From Pohlia nutans (lineage: Eukaryota; Streptophyta; Bryopsida; Bryales; Mniaceae), in the NCBI GenBank assembly GCA_022496805.1, contig CM040085.1, positions 21,233,811 through 21,297,810 on the forward strand: 64,000 nt of DNA, read 5' to 3'. Both the position numbers and the translations under genes were made by a program. This document shows, in pieces, positions 43,815-57,207 of this stretch (its first letter is position 1; the number at the start of each line of letters is the position of its first letter). Under the pieces are notes generated by a model, which was not told the DNA's origin, did no database searches, and saw only the letters and a program-made list of their open reading frames with translations.

Positions 43815-44561
43815 CCCCTAAAGGACCGGGGGTGTTTTAGCTTATCTCCTGTTTTCTTGACTAGCTCTTGTAGCAAGCTCAATTTCTTATTAGTGTGGGG
43901 TAATTTTCACGATCGGCACCATTGAAACTAAAGAAGACTTACATAGCTTGTTTATGAAAAAAATATCAACAAGATCGCACAATTTATGAGAAAATGCCAC
44001 AGTTGAGAAGATTGATGAAAATTGTTCGGACAGGGGGTACTTTGTACTTATGTTGAAATCGGATTGCTTAAAAGTGCTCCAAAACATTTGAAATTTTTAC
44101 CACATGTAAAAAACATCATGACCCTCATGTGGAATTTTTTTCGTCAAATTCTAAGGTGTAGAAAAAAAGATATGGGACTCTGAAGTCTCCAAGCAATGAG
44201 ATTGGGCCCAAAAACTGAATTTTTTTTTACTGCCCCATGTCCAACCCAGTTTGGAGCATGGTATGGAGCATGGGATGGACCATGGGGCCGGCTCATGACA
44301 CACTCCTCTAAACTGCGCGATTGCTGCAGCACTGCTGCCCCGCCAGCCCGTTTCCGCCCTCAACAACTCTTCCACAGCTCCAAAAATTCACTAAAAATCG
44401 CACACTCCACCATTTTCAGATCGCAAACAACCGACAGATTCAGTGCAGAAAAACAACCAGGGTCACTTTGCCGTTGAATCCGCCTATCAAAGCCTAACAA
44501 GTCCAAAAACGTCAATTTCTAGTCACAGAAGCCCCCAGGGGGCCTTATGGTCTTTTAGGGG
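43815..44561. mobile_element. TTAA-flanked MITE, 747 bp
   Basis: TTAA at 43811-43814 and 44562-44565. The left end is CCCCTAAAGGACC and the right end the inverse of CCCCTAAAAGACC. The interior includes a GC-richer palindromic patch around ccaacccagtttggagcatg near 44240-44285. Confidence 0.7.
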
Positions 44562-44565
44562 TTAA

Positions 44566-45819
44566 AGTGGAGTAGTAACGCGCTTTGTGGATAAGAGCTT
44601 GAAACAAATTATGGTCCATAGCTCATGTAGCAACCTATTGTTTATATCAATCATCATAATTCCATGTGATAGGTCTCTATCCTTTTCATATGCCTACCTC
44701 CAATATATGAATATGAAAATTTCTTTTTTCGTGAGCCATGGCCTTTTGCTAATTGCTATCCTTAACTTATTCATTATTTTCATTTAAAATAGAATCTTCT
44801 GCAAAGTAGAGGGATATCCAACTCTAGATTTTTTAATTTTTTAATTCTTTTTAAAGATTGTGAGCATTCACTGTATTGCGCAAAGATAAAATATAAGGTA
44901 GGTTTATTGGGGGCAAAATATCGCCGGATTGCACCCAAAAAATAATATGGCTAAAAAATGGCCAAAAACCATGAACTTTTTCACCATAAAACTTCAAAAT
45001 AAATAATATATTTGGGATGAAATCGCCAGATTGTGGGTGAAAATAATAAAAATATATATTTGATATCTTCTAATGAGATATTTTCTATTCAATTTGTGGA
45101 TGAATGCTGAAATACGGAGTACCACTATAACATTTTATATCGCCATTTTGACACTTCATGAAAAATGAAAAAAAAATGCCTTGAAAACAAACCACCAAAC
45201 TAAGAGAGATGTGTCACTTGGGCACCTCCAAACTACGAAATTGTACTCAACTCTAGTTTGTGAAAAAAAACCAAGAAACGTAAAGTGGCCTTCAAAACTT
45301 CAGGGGGGCGTTGGCGAAATGGTGCTAGTCTAAATTTGATAGCTGTTGGCTGACACATACAAAATATAAATGCTAAGGCTCCGGGGGAACTTGATAAAAA
45401 GAAATACTGAAGTGAGGAAAACAGGGGTCGTCAATGCATACTTTTGGAGAGAGATTCAAAGAAAGCACCTCCCGGTGTTGGAGGTAATTAGTTTATCCAT
45501 ATTGCAAATGTGGGGTGCGCTTTGGAACTCTAGGCCAAACTTTTTTGGGCAGCGGTTTTGGAGCTCTCAAACATTGCATCCTTACTGTTTTTTAAGACTC
45601 CGATACACTCTTTTGGGGAGGCGGGGTTCACCTATTGTTACACTAAAGCTAAAAGTTCACTCACCCCTTTTGAGTGACTTTGCGGATAACTCTAATTTCT
45701 TGTGGATTTGTTGTTCACAAAGAATGGCATGAACTGGGACCTTTGTGTAAAACCAAAAGCAGAGGCCCAAGATTTTTATAGATTTTCACGAGGCATGGCC
45801 CTTTGGATCTAGTGTAAAC
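44566..45819. other. No gene recognised
   Basis: AT-rich. A 120-codon frame at 45370-45732 has no recognisable motif and overlaps the tttgcggataactcta motif near 45680 that recurs elsewhere, so it is probably repeat-derived. Confidence 0.4.
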
Positions 45820-46085
45820 AAGATGTAATGTGGATGTAATGTGGATGTATGATGATGATGATGTAATGTGGATGTATGATGACGATGTAATGTAGATGTA
45901 TGATGATGATGTAATGTAGATGTATGATGATGATGATGTAATGTAGATGTATGATGATGATGATGTAATGTGGATGTATGATGATGATGTAATGTGGATG
46001 TATGATGATGATGTAATGTAAATGCATGATGATGATGTAATGTGGATGTATGATGATGATGTAATGTGGATATATCACGATGATG
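45820..46085. repeat. Minisatellite, about 10-11 units
   Basis: Units of about 24-27 bp, of the form gatgtaatgtggatgtatga followed by two to four gat triplets, with wt/ga variants. On the minus strand it reads as a periodic His/Tyr/Ile frame, an artefact of the repeat. Confidence 0.9.
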
Positions 46086-48180
46086 GAATGAGCCAGATGT
46101 GAAAATGGCAACTAAGTTTATAACTTATCTTGGCAGTTTCTGAATTGAGGGTGGCCAAAACAGACAGACAGAGCCGTTTCGCAGCCAGACGAGATTGTTG
46201 GGAAGCCAGCTTTTGGTCGCATATTACGGGATAAAGTGAGGAGGACTTCCTGTGTTCAAGGATGCACTGCACCATGTGACCATAAAAAGATAGAATCTAT
46301 TAGATAAAGATAGAATTGCGCAGCCACTATCATAAGTTAGCCGTCGCTAGCATTTAATGAGCCGAGTTTCAGCAAATATACAACTGCTTTTACCATGCTT
46401 CTGTTTACCATAGGGACTGAACTCATCCCCAGAGATTGACCACTGAAGCGAATTTACACCCGTACTGGTACAAGGGTAAAAACCAAATGACTTGCCCCTA
46501 TTTTTGGACATGATGGGTCCAAAGAGCATCCAAAGGGAATATTCAGTTGGATCTTCTTTTCTAACTTATAAAGGAATGCTATGTGCATACTATGAATTGC
46601 GGGATTCATGAGGAAATGCCATGCAGCTGTTTTGAAGTGAAGTGAGAACCACATTTAAAAGGATACTCCCTCTCTCTGCTCTAATATGCTAAGTTGCAAT
46701 ACATACCCCAAATCTTAGATTTTAAATTCCAAAAAGTACCTAAACCTCCCAAAATGAGAAAATCATAAAAATCGTTGGTACCACCAATGGTTATTTTTTT
46801 CATTATTGCAGTAATGTGTATTTGGCAACTCCGGTGAAAATATAAGAGTGAAATTGTCAACGTGCCAAGATATTTTTTCTATTTTTTGTTCTCTAACAAA
46901 AGTGTAATGAGGCAAATTGTAGTTTATGTTGCATAGTATTAAGTAATTGTACCTTTTTGTGGCACCTTTTTCGACCATTATGTGGGAAATGTTTGTGCCT
47001 TGGCAACTTGCAACTTTAACTTGGAGTGACTTTGGCAATTCGATGTTCATTTACGGCTTATTTTCCCTATAGGCTTGTTACACGAAATTATTTTTCTTTA
47101 CAATTTGGTTGCTAGTAGCCGGAAAAAATAACCCTGGTACCACCATGGATGTCGTTTCACCCTCGCCGAGATTGACACTTGACGAATGTCAAAACTAAAA
47201 AAGAGTTCCTATCTTGGAATCAAACTTTGTCCATCCACGCCTCCAAATGCACGCCCTCATTGCAAACTTATTGTGATGATAACCTAGTAAGGTACAAAAT
47301 ATCATAAACCAAGAAAATAAGGTGTTAGGCATTTTAAAATGGGAGTTTGATCAAAGACTTCTTTTTCCTAGATGGAGAGGAAGAAATCATGAAGGAACGA
47401 AGTCATTCCACTTTTTTCTTTTTTGTTAAATAGAAAATTTTTTACAATTTTTCAAAGTGGAAAGTTTGTCAGACCTCTTACTTGTGCCCTAAACTTTTTT
47501 TTAAACCAATAATGGGTTGACTCTAAATCAATATATGGATTGCTCCATTACTCTATCCAAAATAAAGTAAATGCAAGAAGCCAAATGGTTGACGCTAATC
47601 TCCCAAAAAATGGTTCAAGGTTAGTTTACAAGACCATTTTAGTAACAGTCTTTGACACGGTTCTTGGGGGCGTCTTGATTTATAGTATTTCTACTTTAGG
47701 TTTTATGCCTAAAAATTTATGGATTACAAATTTTGATACCATAGAAGTTAAATCATTATCCCAAATGCTACGATGCTAAAGGCACAAATAAAGTGGCCAT
47801 GGCCAAATATTAAATAATGTCATGGCTACCTACCAAGTAACCCATAGACAAATATTAATCCTTGATGATTTGTGCAACCAATTTTATGATTGTTATCTAT
47901 CTTTGGGAAGTAAAAGATTTCTTTTAAAATTTTGTCAATTTTATGTATAGTGAAATAGATTGACTTTGTATGGATGTATTACAAATTGAAATCACAATTG
48001 TTTAATTTTTTTAATAGAAAAATAATACAAAGTGTGCAATATTATTGTAGTGTTAATTTTTTACTATTAAAAGAAAGTAATGATATTTTCATGAATAATT
48101 TTTTGACATTGTTTTTGCTAATCAATGGAAGATGAAATATTAGTCAATCACTAAAAAATCCCATATACTAAAAATGTATA
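46086..48180. other. No gene recognised
   Basis: Repeat-like, AT-rich DNA. Actccctctctctgctctaat near 46665 resembles a lone Stowaway end. Confidence 0.4.
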
Positions 48181-48191
48181 TTATATATATA

Positions 48192-48252
<61 letters not shown>
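48181..48252. repeat. (TA)n microsatellite
   Basis: About 70 bp of almost pure AT dinucleotide with one interruption. Confidence 0.95.
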
Positions 48253-48256
<4 letters not shown>

Positions 48257-50289
48257 ATTTTATTTGAAAACTATCTATAAAAATTATAAATTTTATTGTA
48301 CATATCATTCCTATTTGAACATGATGTATAATATAATCTCTTTTCATGAGAATTTTAAAAAAATTGTAAAAGATATGTTCTTTTGGTACATTTGAGTTTT
48401 GTCCAAGACCCCTTGGGTCATTTATGTGATTTACGGTCACGTTTACGGCTTGAGTAGATCATGATACTCTATTCACTTTCTTCATTCCAATTTGTACTGA
48501 GGAAAACATGGCCAAAGATTCAAATCCTTGCAATTAAACCAAGATTTTGCAATTAGAAATAAAAAAATATCGAAGTTAAAAAACCCAGAGGTATAAGGGG
48601 TTCAGGGTTTCTAAGATTTGTAATTTTTTCATACATATATGTCATTTACAGAAAGATTCTAAATCTCTATTTTTAAATAACTTACAATTTTTGTGTCTTG
48701 TATCTCAAGAAACGAGTTGTGAATATGTTCTATAAAGTTAATACAAAAGTACAAAAGTTTGGGCATTGCGTGATTTTTAAAATATCAAAATTGACACATC
48801 AAGAGGTCCAAAGTTTTTTTACTTCACACTACGACCTAAATTTGTGCATACAGTTACTCTTTAGGCCTTTTTTTACCTAGGGCTTTGTTTGTGTCATATT
48901 AGTGGCAAGTGTAAATGCAAAAATTGCCTTTAATAGAGGGTTTTATTGATTTTGGAATTCATGATCTCAATTTTAGTTTCAAAAGTATCATATTACTTGA
49001 AAATGACTAAATTTCTAATCATGTCGTTCTCATAGTATGAAGTGACGGATTTTTTTGGAAAAATTGAACTTTGAAAAATTTTAGTTAATTTTTCGTAAAT
49101 GATGGATGTTTGAGAGTTTGAAGGTTTAGGGGTATGATGGATACCCACACAATGATATTTTTGGCTGGATTTATTTTTGGGTTAGTCCTCTACTACGACC
49201 ATATTAGTAAAAAATACGATGTAGTATTTCAACTAAATGTAGTGTAAAATGGACCGTATATAATTAGAACTTCATTATTCAAAATTTTAGGTGGTCAAAT
49301 GTGATTAGATGTTGAATAGTTACAAAGTTGTTTTCTACAATTAGAATCTTTTCATTCCATGATATTTAATAAGCCTCAAAAACTTAATAATGGAAAAAAT
49401 GTGCAAGATCATGAAACTCATATGAAGGGTTTGTTTCTTAAAACAGATGTACATATGGTGGTTTAGTGAAACATGGAATTTTCATTCCAAAAATAGTGTG
49501 GGAAGGGTAAAAACCATCAAAATATCATTTTTTGCGGCAAACAAGTTTTTTACATTGTTATTACAAATCAAATTTAATACATCAAAGATGGATAATTTTG
49601 AAAAATAAATTTTATGGACATCATAATCAAATAAGAAGAAAGTTGCAATTGAAAATATTTTCTAATTAAAGACATTTTTACCACTGCATTCACTACTTCG
49701 AAAAAATAGTATTTGATTTTGAGGCCTTTTAGTAACGCGTACCATGAGAACACCCATCAACAATCATAATTATTGACACCCAACTTACAGGCAAACTGGT
49801 AAAAAAAGAATCTTGTTATATATTTTTCAATAAATATAAATAAATTAAAAAATAAGAAATAAATCAACAAAGGGATCACTAGATGCTAATTTCCGTAACC
49901 ATCTATTAAGTCAAAAGACCATTCTAAGAGAGGGATTACTTTAGAGTCTCCTTTTTTAAAAAACTTTATGATGACATAAATTTTGTATATTAACTAATAA
50001 CAAAAATTTACACAAGGAAAGTAAATTAATATTAGCACTCGTGCTAGCTCGAGATATAGCATTCAAAATAAATATTCCATAGAGTGCAAACCTCTTCATA
50101 ACCTATGATTTTGGATTGTAAAGGGAAAAAGGCTACACACCAAAACATGCAACTACAATAAGAAGCCGAAACAAGAACGAAATAAAATGTCAAAGAATTG
50201 AGTTATCTGTAAAGACTTCACATGATAGTTTGTCTATTGCACCGTATTTGTACTCCTCAATTAGAATTCTCTCCACTGTCAGTCACAAG
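48253..50289. other. AT-rich, no gene recognised
   Basis: No MITE termini or convincing ORFs were found. Confidence 0.4.
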
Positions 50290-50580
50290 GAGCCAAACCA
50301 CTTGCTCGTGGAGAACATGAGGTTGGCGTGGGGGCACTTGGAGATTCCAATATGGAAACTCAAGTGTGTCTTGGGGGAGCTTCTCTAGCATTGGGAAGGT
50401 GTGGGGTTCAAATCTTTGACAATAAAGAGCATGGTGATTGGTCACAAAAAAAGGGGAGTTAAAACTAGCTTTCGTTGCCTTTAAAGATAAAAACCAATTT
50501 ATGAGGTCTTTCTTATTCTATGTTTTTTTCCCCTCGACTTTACGGATAACTCTAATATCATTCCTACATTATATTCTTGT
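50290..50580 (+). mobile_element. Possible tRNA-derived SINE, copy 1
   Basis: The sequence cttgggggagcttctctag, cattgggaaggtgtg and a B-box-like ggttcaaatct are followed by a tttacggataactcta motif. The head is shared with the copy near 52.9 kb. Confidence 0.4.
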
Positions 50581-52496
50581 ATTTTGTACTACAATTATAC
50601 ATGTTAGTACACTTTTGAGTTTGGCCCATTTGTACACCGTATGTTGAAGACAACTTATGACATTGTATTAGGTGTAAAGAATTTATAATTTTTACCTTGG
50701 ATCCATTCAATTCATTTTGTGTTTGAATCCACATCCTGCATGTCTAGTGACCTTCCAAGTGACTAAATTATTGTAATCTTTTTCAAGAAGAAAAGCTTAG
50801 ATTGACTCAAATTTGGTGTCATTGGAAAGAAAATAGTGGTCAAGACTACTATTTTTTTAGCATATAAAGCACTTGTCATAGATTTGGGAGACAATGCTAG
50901 TCAATTGTTAAATATTTTCTGCATGAGATAATCCACTAGCAACACCAAGCCATGTATACCTCATAGTTGCTCAAACAAATTGAATGGGAATCGAACATGG
51001 ACCACCTAATGAAATAAACAGCCACTCACAATTAACCGATGAGTTCAAGACTTGACATCCCAACAAATGATAAATAACTATCTTATACACCAAATTACTT
51101 GTCTAAAAGTCCAAACCTAATTTTATTTAGTTACTTGGTTATTTGGTTATCTAGTTGCCAGTTACTATAAAGTATATCCTCAAGAGGGGGGGGAGTACCA
51201 ATGGTCCTTTGTCTTGTGAACATTGAATTATGGGTGGGTCAAACATACACTTTATCCGCATTGGCCTCAAAAGAGGACTGGAGTTCTTTCTGCTACTAAG
51301 TTGACCCGCTTACGTAACTTTACAGAGCTTCAAAGGCATGTGCGCATAAGAGCATCTATACCGTTGTTTGGTACAAACAGTTCGTCATCATGGTATTGTG
51401 GAGTTCAAGCAACGAGTGGATTCCCTAGCTAGACGGCCTCTCCCATCGTCAAGTCCTCTCTGACATCAAAGTCGAGCTTTCACGCCCCACACCCGCCACA
51501 CGGCCTCGTAGTATCGGCTCAACCCTCCGCCAAATCTAAGGTGGACCACCTCTCTGCAGCCCCAGAGCCAACAATCTGCAACAAACTATAATAATCCCCC
51601 AATCTAGGCGTGGAGATAACTTCAAGCAACTTTGAAAGATGGCGAGCCGGGCTTGTTTTTTCATGAGGCCGTGTGATTGGGTGACTCCGCAAGTTTGCGA
51701 TGGGGGCCTAGAGCTGCCCGGGCGCGCTACCCGAGGTTGTGGCCCCGAGTATCGAACAACGGTACATATGCTATTACCCTACCCGACCACCATTTGGCAT
51801 CCCTTGCAATCTGTCCAAAGTGCCCAATCATGGAGATATTATTTTTTGATGGGTGTGGTGCCTATGCTGTAACATCATCTCCAGTGGGGCTCGCCAAGGG
51901 TAGCCAATGACACACTCCAAAAGCGAATGAAAAACGCTAAGGGCCCTTTGAAAAAGCCTATTAACCCTCTATCCTAACGTGTGTGATAAATGACACTTCA
52001 AATTTAAGTTTAGTTGACTATATCTCACATTCTACTTGTGATTGGTTCATTGACTATTTAATATTTTCTTTTGATGTTTGAAGAACGTTTAAGGGTGGGA
52101 AATTTAAGTTGAATTTTGATAAGTAATTTTAGAGAGTCGCTTTTAGCATGCATGGTTGGAGATGCTGTAAAGAAGTGAGCCAGGGGGGCTAGCTTAGATG
52201 CGGAACCATGAGGCTTAAAATACAGTCCTGTAGGGCCAAGCATGTCACATGCAATCCAGCCCATGAAAGTCTTACATTGAACGTACGTGGGTAAACTTCG
52301 TGGGGCTCCTGTGCAGGATGCCTTATGCAGTGCAAGGTTCACCTAGCATCATGTAAGGTAATTCAACCATTTTTATTTTTCTATTTTCATTTCTAAAAAA
52401 ATAATCATGCTCTATTCATGAGAAGATGAAATCTACTATACACTTGAGCTCTGTATCTTTCTTTTTTTTTATCTTCTTTACTTGTTTGCTTACTTG
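50581..52496. other. No gene recognised; GC-richer patch 51.2-52.2 kb
   Basis: From 51.2 to 52.2 kb GC is higher. gagcatctataccgttg (51350) and the inverse-looking ggttggagatgctg (52150) may be ends of one element of about 0.8 kb. Two overlapping 77-codon frames have no motifs. Confidence 0.35.
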
Positions 52497-52635
52497 TTTA
52501 TTGTCTCTGCCAGGGGAGAGACTACGGAAACGCATTGTTTTCAAGGAGTTACATGACTGAACAGTATAAACACAACCATAAAAGTAAATATAGGGTAAAT
52601 ACTAAGGCAGAGACTACGCGACTAGCCGCTTGTTT
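52497..52635. repeat. Dispersed repeat with GTCTCTGCC / GGCAGAGAC ends, copy 2
   Basis: Matches 36924-37094 but lacks the TTAACCCCTAACTGCC insertion found there. Confidence 0.5.
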
Positions 52636-52869
52636 ATAATCACACAAGGGCAATTATGCATAAAATTGCTCTAAAAACCTTTGTACATGGACTTTGTATG
52701 TTATTTAGTGTGATCGTGACATGTTTAGTTCTGAGCATAGCACTACATTTATCCCTCACTTTCTTGAGTTAACCAAAAACAATGAGGGCTTTGTATAGAG
52801 TCTATGTGGAGTCAACAATCTTATATAAGCGATTTTGACACGACTTACATATGAATAGTCCCTTGGTCC

Positions 52870-53100
52870 CTTCATGAATAGAGTCATAGGCTTGGGGGAA
52901 CTTGTGGGAACTCTCCTTTATTTAGCATTGGGGAGGTCATGAGTTCCACTCTCATGGGTGGTGCGGGGTTTTGATTTAAATTATTCTTCAACTCACCATA
53001 GACTAATTTTAAACTGAAAACGAGTTAGAGGTGAGTATGAGGTGAGTTTCCACTTTGAGACACTCTTTTCGGTTAACTCTTCTATTGCGACATGTTTGGA
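52870..53100 (+). mobile_element. Possible tRNA-derived SINE, copy 2
   Basis: cttgggggaacttgtgggaa, tagcattggggaggtcatg and a B-box-like gagttccactc resemble the head near 50.35 kb. A cttttcggttaactctt motif follows. Confidence 0.4.
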
Positions 53101-53115
53101 AAGCCCTAACTTTAA

Positions 53116-53683
53116 CCCCTAAACGTCCATCCGTTCAGATTTTGGACAACGAACAGATTTGAACTTTGTTTTTTCATCCATCTTGCACTTTTTGCAGTGT
53201 GGAAATTTTACTGAATTTTTTCTGGGAAATTAGCTTCATGCTTGTGTGATTTGATTAGAAAAGGAATGATTTGTGAAAATTTTATGCCCCATTTCATGCC
53301 ACATTGTTCCACCAATTTTTTTGAAGATTTCAATGTAAACATACTCTTGAAAAAGTCAACTCATAAAATCAAGCAACACAAAAATCTCCAAAAATCACTA
53401 CAATTAGAGTATTACATTTCAACCCATCACAACAAATTTCATTCTTAGATTGTCAATATCTTATTCGTAATCAAATTACAAAAGAATTTTAAATTTTGAG
53501 TTTCAAATTTTATACAAAAATACTGGTGATAGCAATCGTAGATCTAACTGTATGGATAAAATCTAAAATTCATAATGTACAACTTTTATCCATACATCAA
53601 GTTCCAAATGTCCCTCTTAGTTGTATTTTATAATGCATTTTTGCAAAATTGCCAAATCTGGGGAAGGTGAGGACGTTTAAGGG
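53116..53683 (-). mobile_element. TTAA-flanked MITE, 568 bp, inverse copy of the 5.2 kb element
   Basis: TTAA at 53112-53115 and 53684-53687. The left end is CCCCTAAACGTCC and the right end the inverse of CCCTTAAACGTCC. Its full length aligns to the reverse complement of 5170-5738. Confidence 0.8.
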
Positions 53684-53687
53684 TTAA

Positions 53688-56600
53688 GGTGGCTAGCACT
53701 CCCGAGAGGCATGTCATTCTCAACCAAATACCCTGGTGGAAGAGAATTATCCTGAGGCCTTGTCATTATATTTACAACAGCGACCTGTCACACCTTTTGA
53801 ATTATTGAAAGCTTAGTAAGCGTTGAGAGTTTTGAGTAGGGCAGCCCTTCAATGTACATCACATCCTTCATGCAAGACTGTATTTGTCACAGGATGGTTC
53901 CATCTGTACTCCAGGCACTTCAAATGTCAATTTGCAACAATAGTACGTTGCTTTCCAACTTAATATTTTGCAACATAGATTTATCTAAGACGTACCTTGT
54001 ACTACACTTCACAACCCAAAACTGACAAGAACTTTGGCCTTCTTTTGGGTACTTTTACATTTACACATAAGGTGTTTGAGATATTTATAAATTAGTCAAA
54101 ACTTTGGATTGTGGTGTTGTGTACATGGGTAAAAACAGGGGGCATCATTCTCATGTGAAAATGGTATGAAACTAGCATGGACCTTGATATTAGAACTAGC
54201 ATTAACCTTGACATTGAAATCACACAAGATCTATGGTTGTCGGAGTTTACAATGGAATAATGGCATGATTTATGTGTTAAAATGACACAGATCATTCAAA
54301 TAATTAGTGATTAGCTCCTTTGTGTCAAAAGAAGAAGAAGAAAGTAATTAACATTTGCCAATGCAACATGAACCTCATGTTACAAAGTGCATGAGCTTTG
54401 CATGAGATCCAAGTCAGAATGATGCTACATGATTTTCACATAAAAACCACACTACATTTATCTGTCCCAAGTTTACTGATGTAAGACAAAATATCTAGTC
54501 AAATCCCATGAACAACAAGGTGTGTTGGGTGTCGAAAATAATTAGTGTATGAGTTTTATTTGTGGAAAAAAAACCTGGATGACTGATTTTCAGGGAGGAA
54601 ATGAAGCGCATTGCAAGAATCAACAGTCAACACGGAGTTGAAGTGGTCATGCATGGGGGTATTAATGGCCTAAAGGAGTTAAGGAAGGGGTATTAGTGCC
54701 ACAACTTGATACACTCGTACACTTGCGAATCAACACTCACTCACATATGGAGCCACTCACTCCCTCTTTGGTGCCCAAAATAACTAATCGGTTGTCTAAT
54801 ACACTAGGAATCTCCACAAGAATCTTATTTTTTCATGCTCCTCTTGACCATTTATCTCGTTTTGAGAGGGTGGGGGGAGGGGGCCAAATTAACGCCTACT
54901 CACCCTCACACTTTGCAAATATCTCTATTACCCCCATTCTCGTAATTTTTAGTTGTTGAGTTTGTTACTATTATTGAACTCACAAAAAAGATTGTAGGTC
55001 ATGTATCCAAATAAGTTACAAGTTCTCAAAGTTTTTCTCATTAGTACTCCAAAAGCAAGTCTAAGTATTCTCTGTTTCTTCACTTGCTTTACATTTACTA
55101 AACTTTGGATGTACTTTTACCGGTTTCAATTTTATTTCTTTTGCAAACCATGCTTCTGTGACAGTTATGTTTATGAAGAAACTACCTTAATTGTTGCATT
55201 TTGTAGGTAAGACAATGCACCCCATTTGTGCCACAATTTCAATTACGCCTCCTGAAAAGTATAATAAGTGTTAAAAAAATATTGAATGTGTAAAATTACA
55301 ACATAAACTCATTGCACTGGAATTGTATTTTTTGAACATTGTATGCTATTTATATAATTTATTGAAGGTTTTTTCAAAATATCCAAAAGTGCCCCTAATC
55401 AAACCAAGATTTACTTTAAAAAATTAGAATGTTGAATTATGTTGAATTTTTAAAGAATTTTTAAAGTTCAAACTTAGGAATTCATGTAAAAATCATTATT
55501 GATAGATTTTAAACCTATAACCGGATACATGCATAGATAACCTAAATATAATCATCTTTATAGTTAGAAGAAAGTTCCAAAAATATATAATTTTCATATA
55601 AGTCCAATGAAAAAAAAATTGTCGCATGCAACTTATGACTAATCAAAGGTCTACACCTATTGCATGTAAAGTGACACTAAATTGGTTTAGGGTTTAAATA
55701 TTCAATTAAGACTTCAAAAATAAAACATTTTGATCAATCATACAAATGTTTACTTTCCAAAAATAGAATGTTGATTTTTAGTGAATTTTTAAAGAGTTTT
55801 TTGGTGTTCGATCTTAGAAAATCATTTAAAAATCATCATTGATAGATTTTGAACATCTAACTGGACACATATATAAATATCTTAGAAATAAACATCTTTA
55901 TGGTAAGAGCGTTTTTAAAAAAGCTGTAGAATTACTTATTATTCTAGTAAACTGGGAAGTGTTTTCTACTACTGAAATATATGACTAAGTACTCAAAATT
56001 CTACAAAGTTCTATTTGATTGTTAAGGCTTCTCACTTACATTGAAATTATGTAATGACTACTAAATATTATCAATCTACCAATGCGTATATCCACCCTTT
56101 GCCTTGATCACTCCTTTCAATCTAAAAGGCATAGATTAGCACAACTTGAGAAGGTTTTCATTGCAAATTGAATCATTCCATTCATTCTAAAGAATTAACA
56201 AGTCACCATGTTGAATCAACAATACGAACTTATTGAATCATACTATGAATAGTACATTTTATAAATTATTTGAATTACCAACTCACTAAGTTGAATAATG
56301 ATGACTCTATATGATAAAGCGTGGGTCAATGTGTCATTTTTCAGCTTTGTTTGCAGAAACAACCATATTTAAATTCAAAACATTCCAAATAAATTGAATA
56401 CTTTAATAGAAAATAAACGTCAAAATAAAAATTCACATGTTAAAAAAGAATTTATTATAAATTTTTTTTTGGGAAAATATAGCGAATCAAAGTACTAGAG
56501 AATATAGCATAGATTTTGACCCACAAGGCTTGTAAATGCAATAGAATGCACCATTTTTTTTTAAATTGAATTAAAAAGTAGAATATAAACTATAGTTGAT

Positions 56601-57207
56601 AAACATCCACTTATGAAGATTCCTATCAAGAGATCTTGAACGATCATGAAGATATGTTGCTTTGTTTTAGTACAAAATTTATGGGTTTAATAGAGAGGGG
56701 ACGATGTTTTGTAAGGGCATAATACTTCTAGCTTCTGCAAAAGTGTGGGTAGATTGTGGTTTTCCAACTCCTCTACATTTTTTCAAATGTAAATTCATTT
56801 TCTAATTTTAAATCTATCTATTCAAACTCCAATTTTTTTTTTTAAAACTACGCATTTTAGACATCGCACTTTTGAAGAGACTACTTTAATATAGAGAACA
56901 TTTTTGCATTTTGTTATAGACATTAAATGTTGAATATGCAAATGTTGGAATTCTCTTGTATTGAGAGAACATAGCATTGGTTATCAAACAATAGCATTTG
57001 AATGTTATTGAAAGAAGATATTGGAGCACATACCTATTGCATTTCCTAGTTCATTCTTCACTTTGTGTGTCTATTTGCTCAAGACTAGGATCAAACAAAG
57101 TGCATAATATTCCACATAAATCATAAAGATTTGAATACTTTTTATTTGACAATATATTTTGCCTCCATTTTTATAACGATTCCAACAAATTAAAACATGT
57201 ATTTCAA
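53688..57207. other. AT-rich, no gene recognised
   Basis: Long A/T-rich spacer. A diverged duplicated block occurs around 55440-55580 and 55760-55900 (tgaatttttaaagaattttt, aaaatcattattgatagattt and taaacatctttat-like strings). No gene. Confidence 0.4.

Noticed and set aside
45809..46111. 100-residue minus-strand ORF rich in His-Tyr-Ile
   Set aside because: It is a translation of the minisatellite; the periodicity follows the repeat unit.
48174..48440. ORFs with Ile-Tyr runs on both strands
   Set aside because: Produced by the (TA)n microsatellite.
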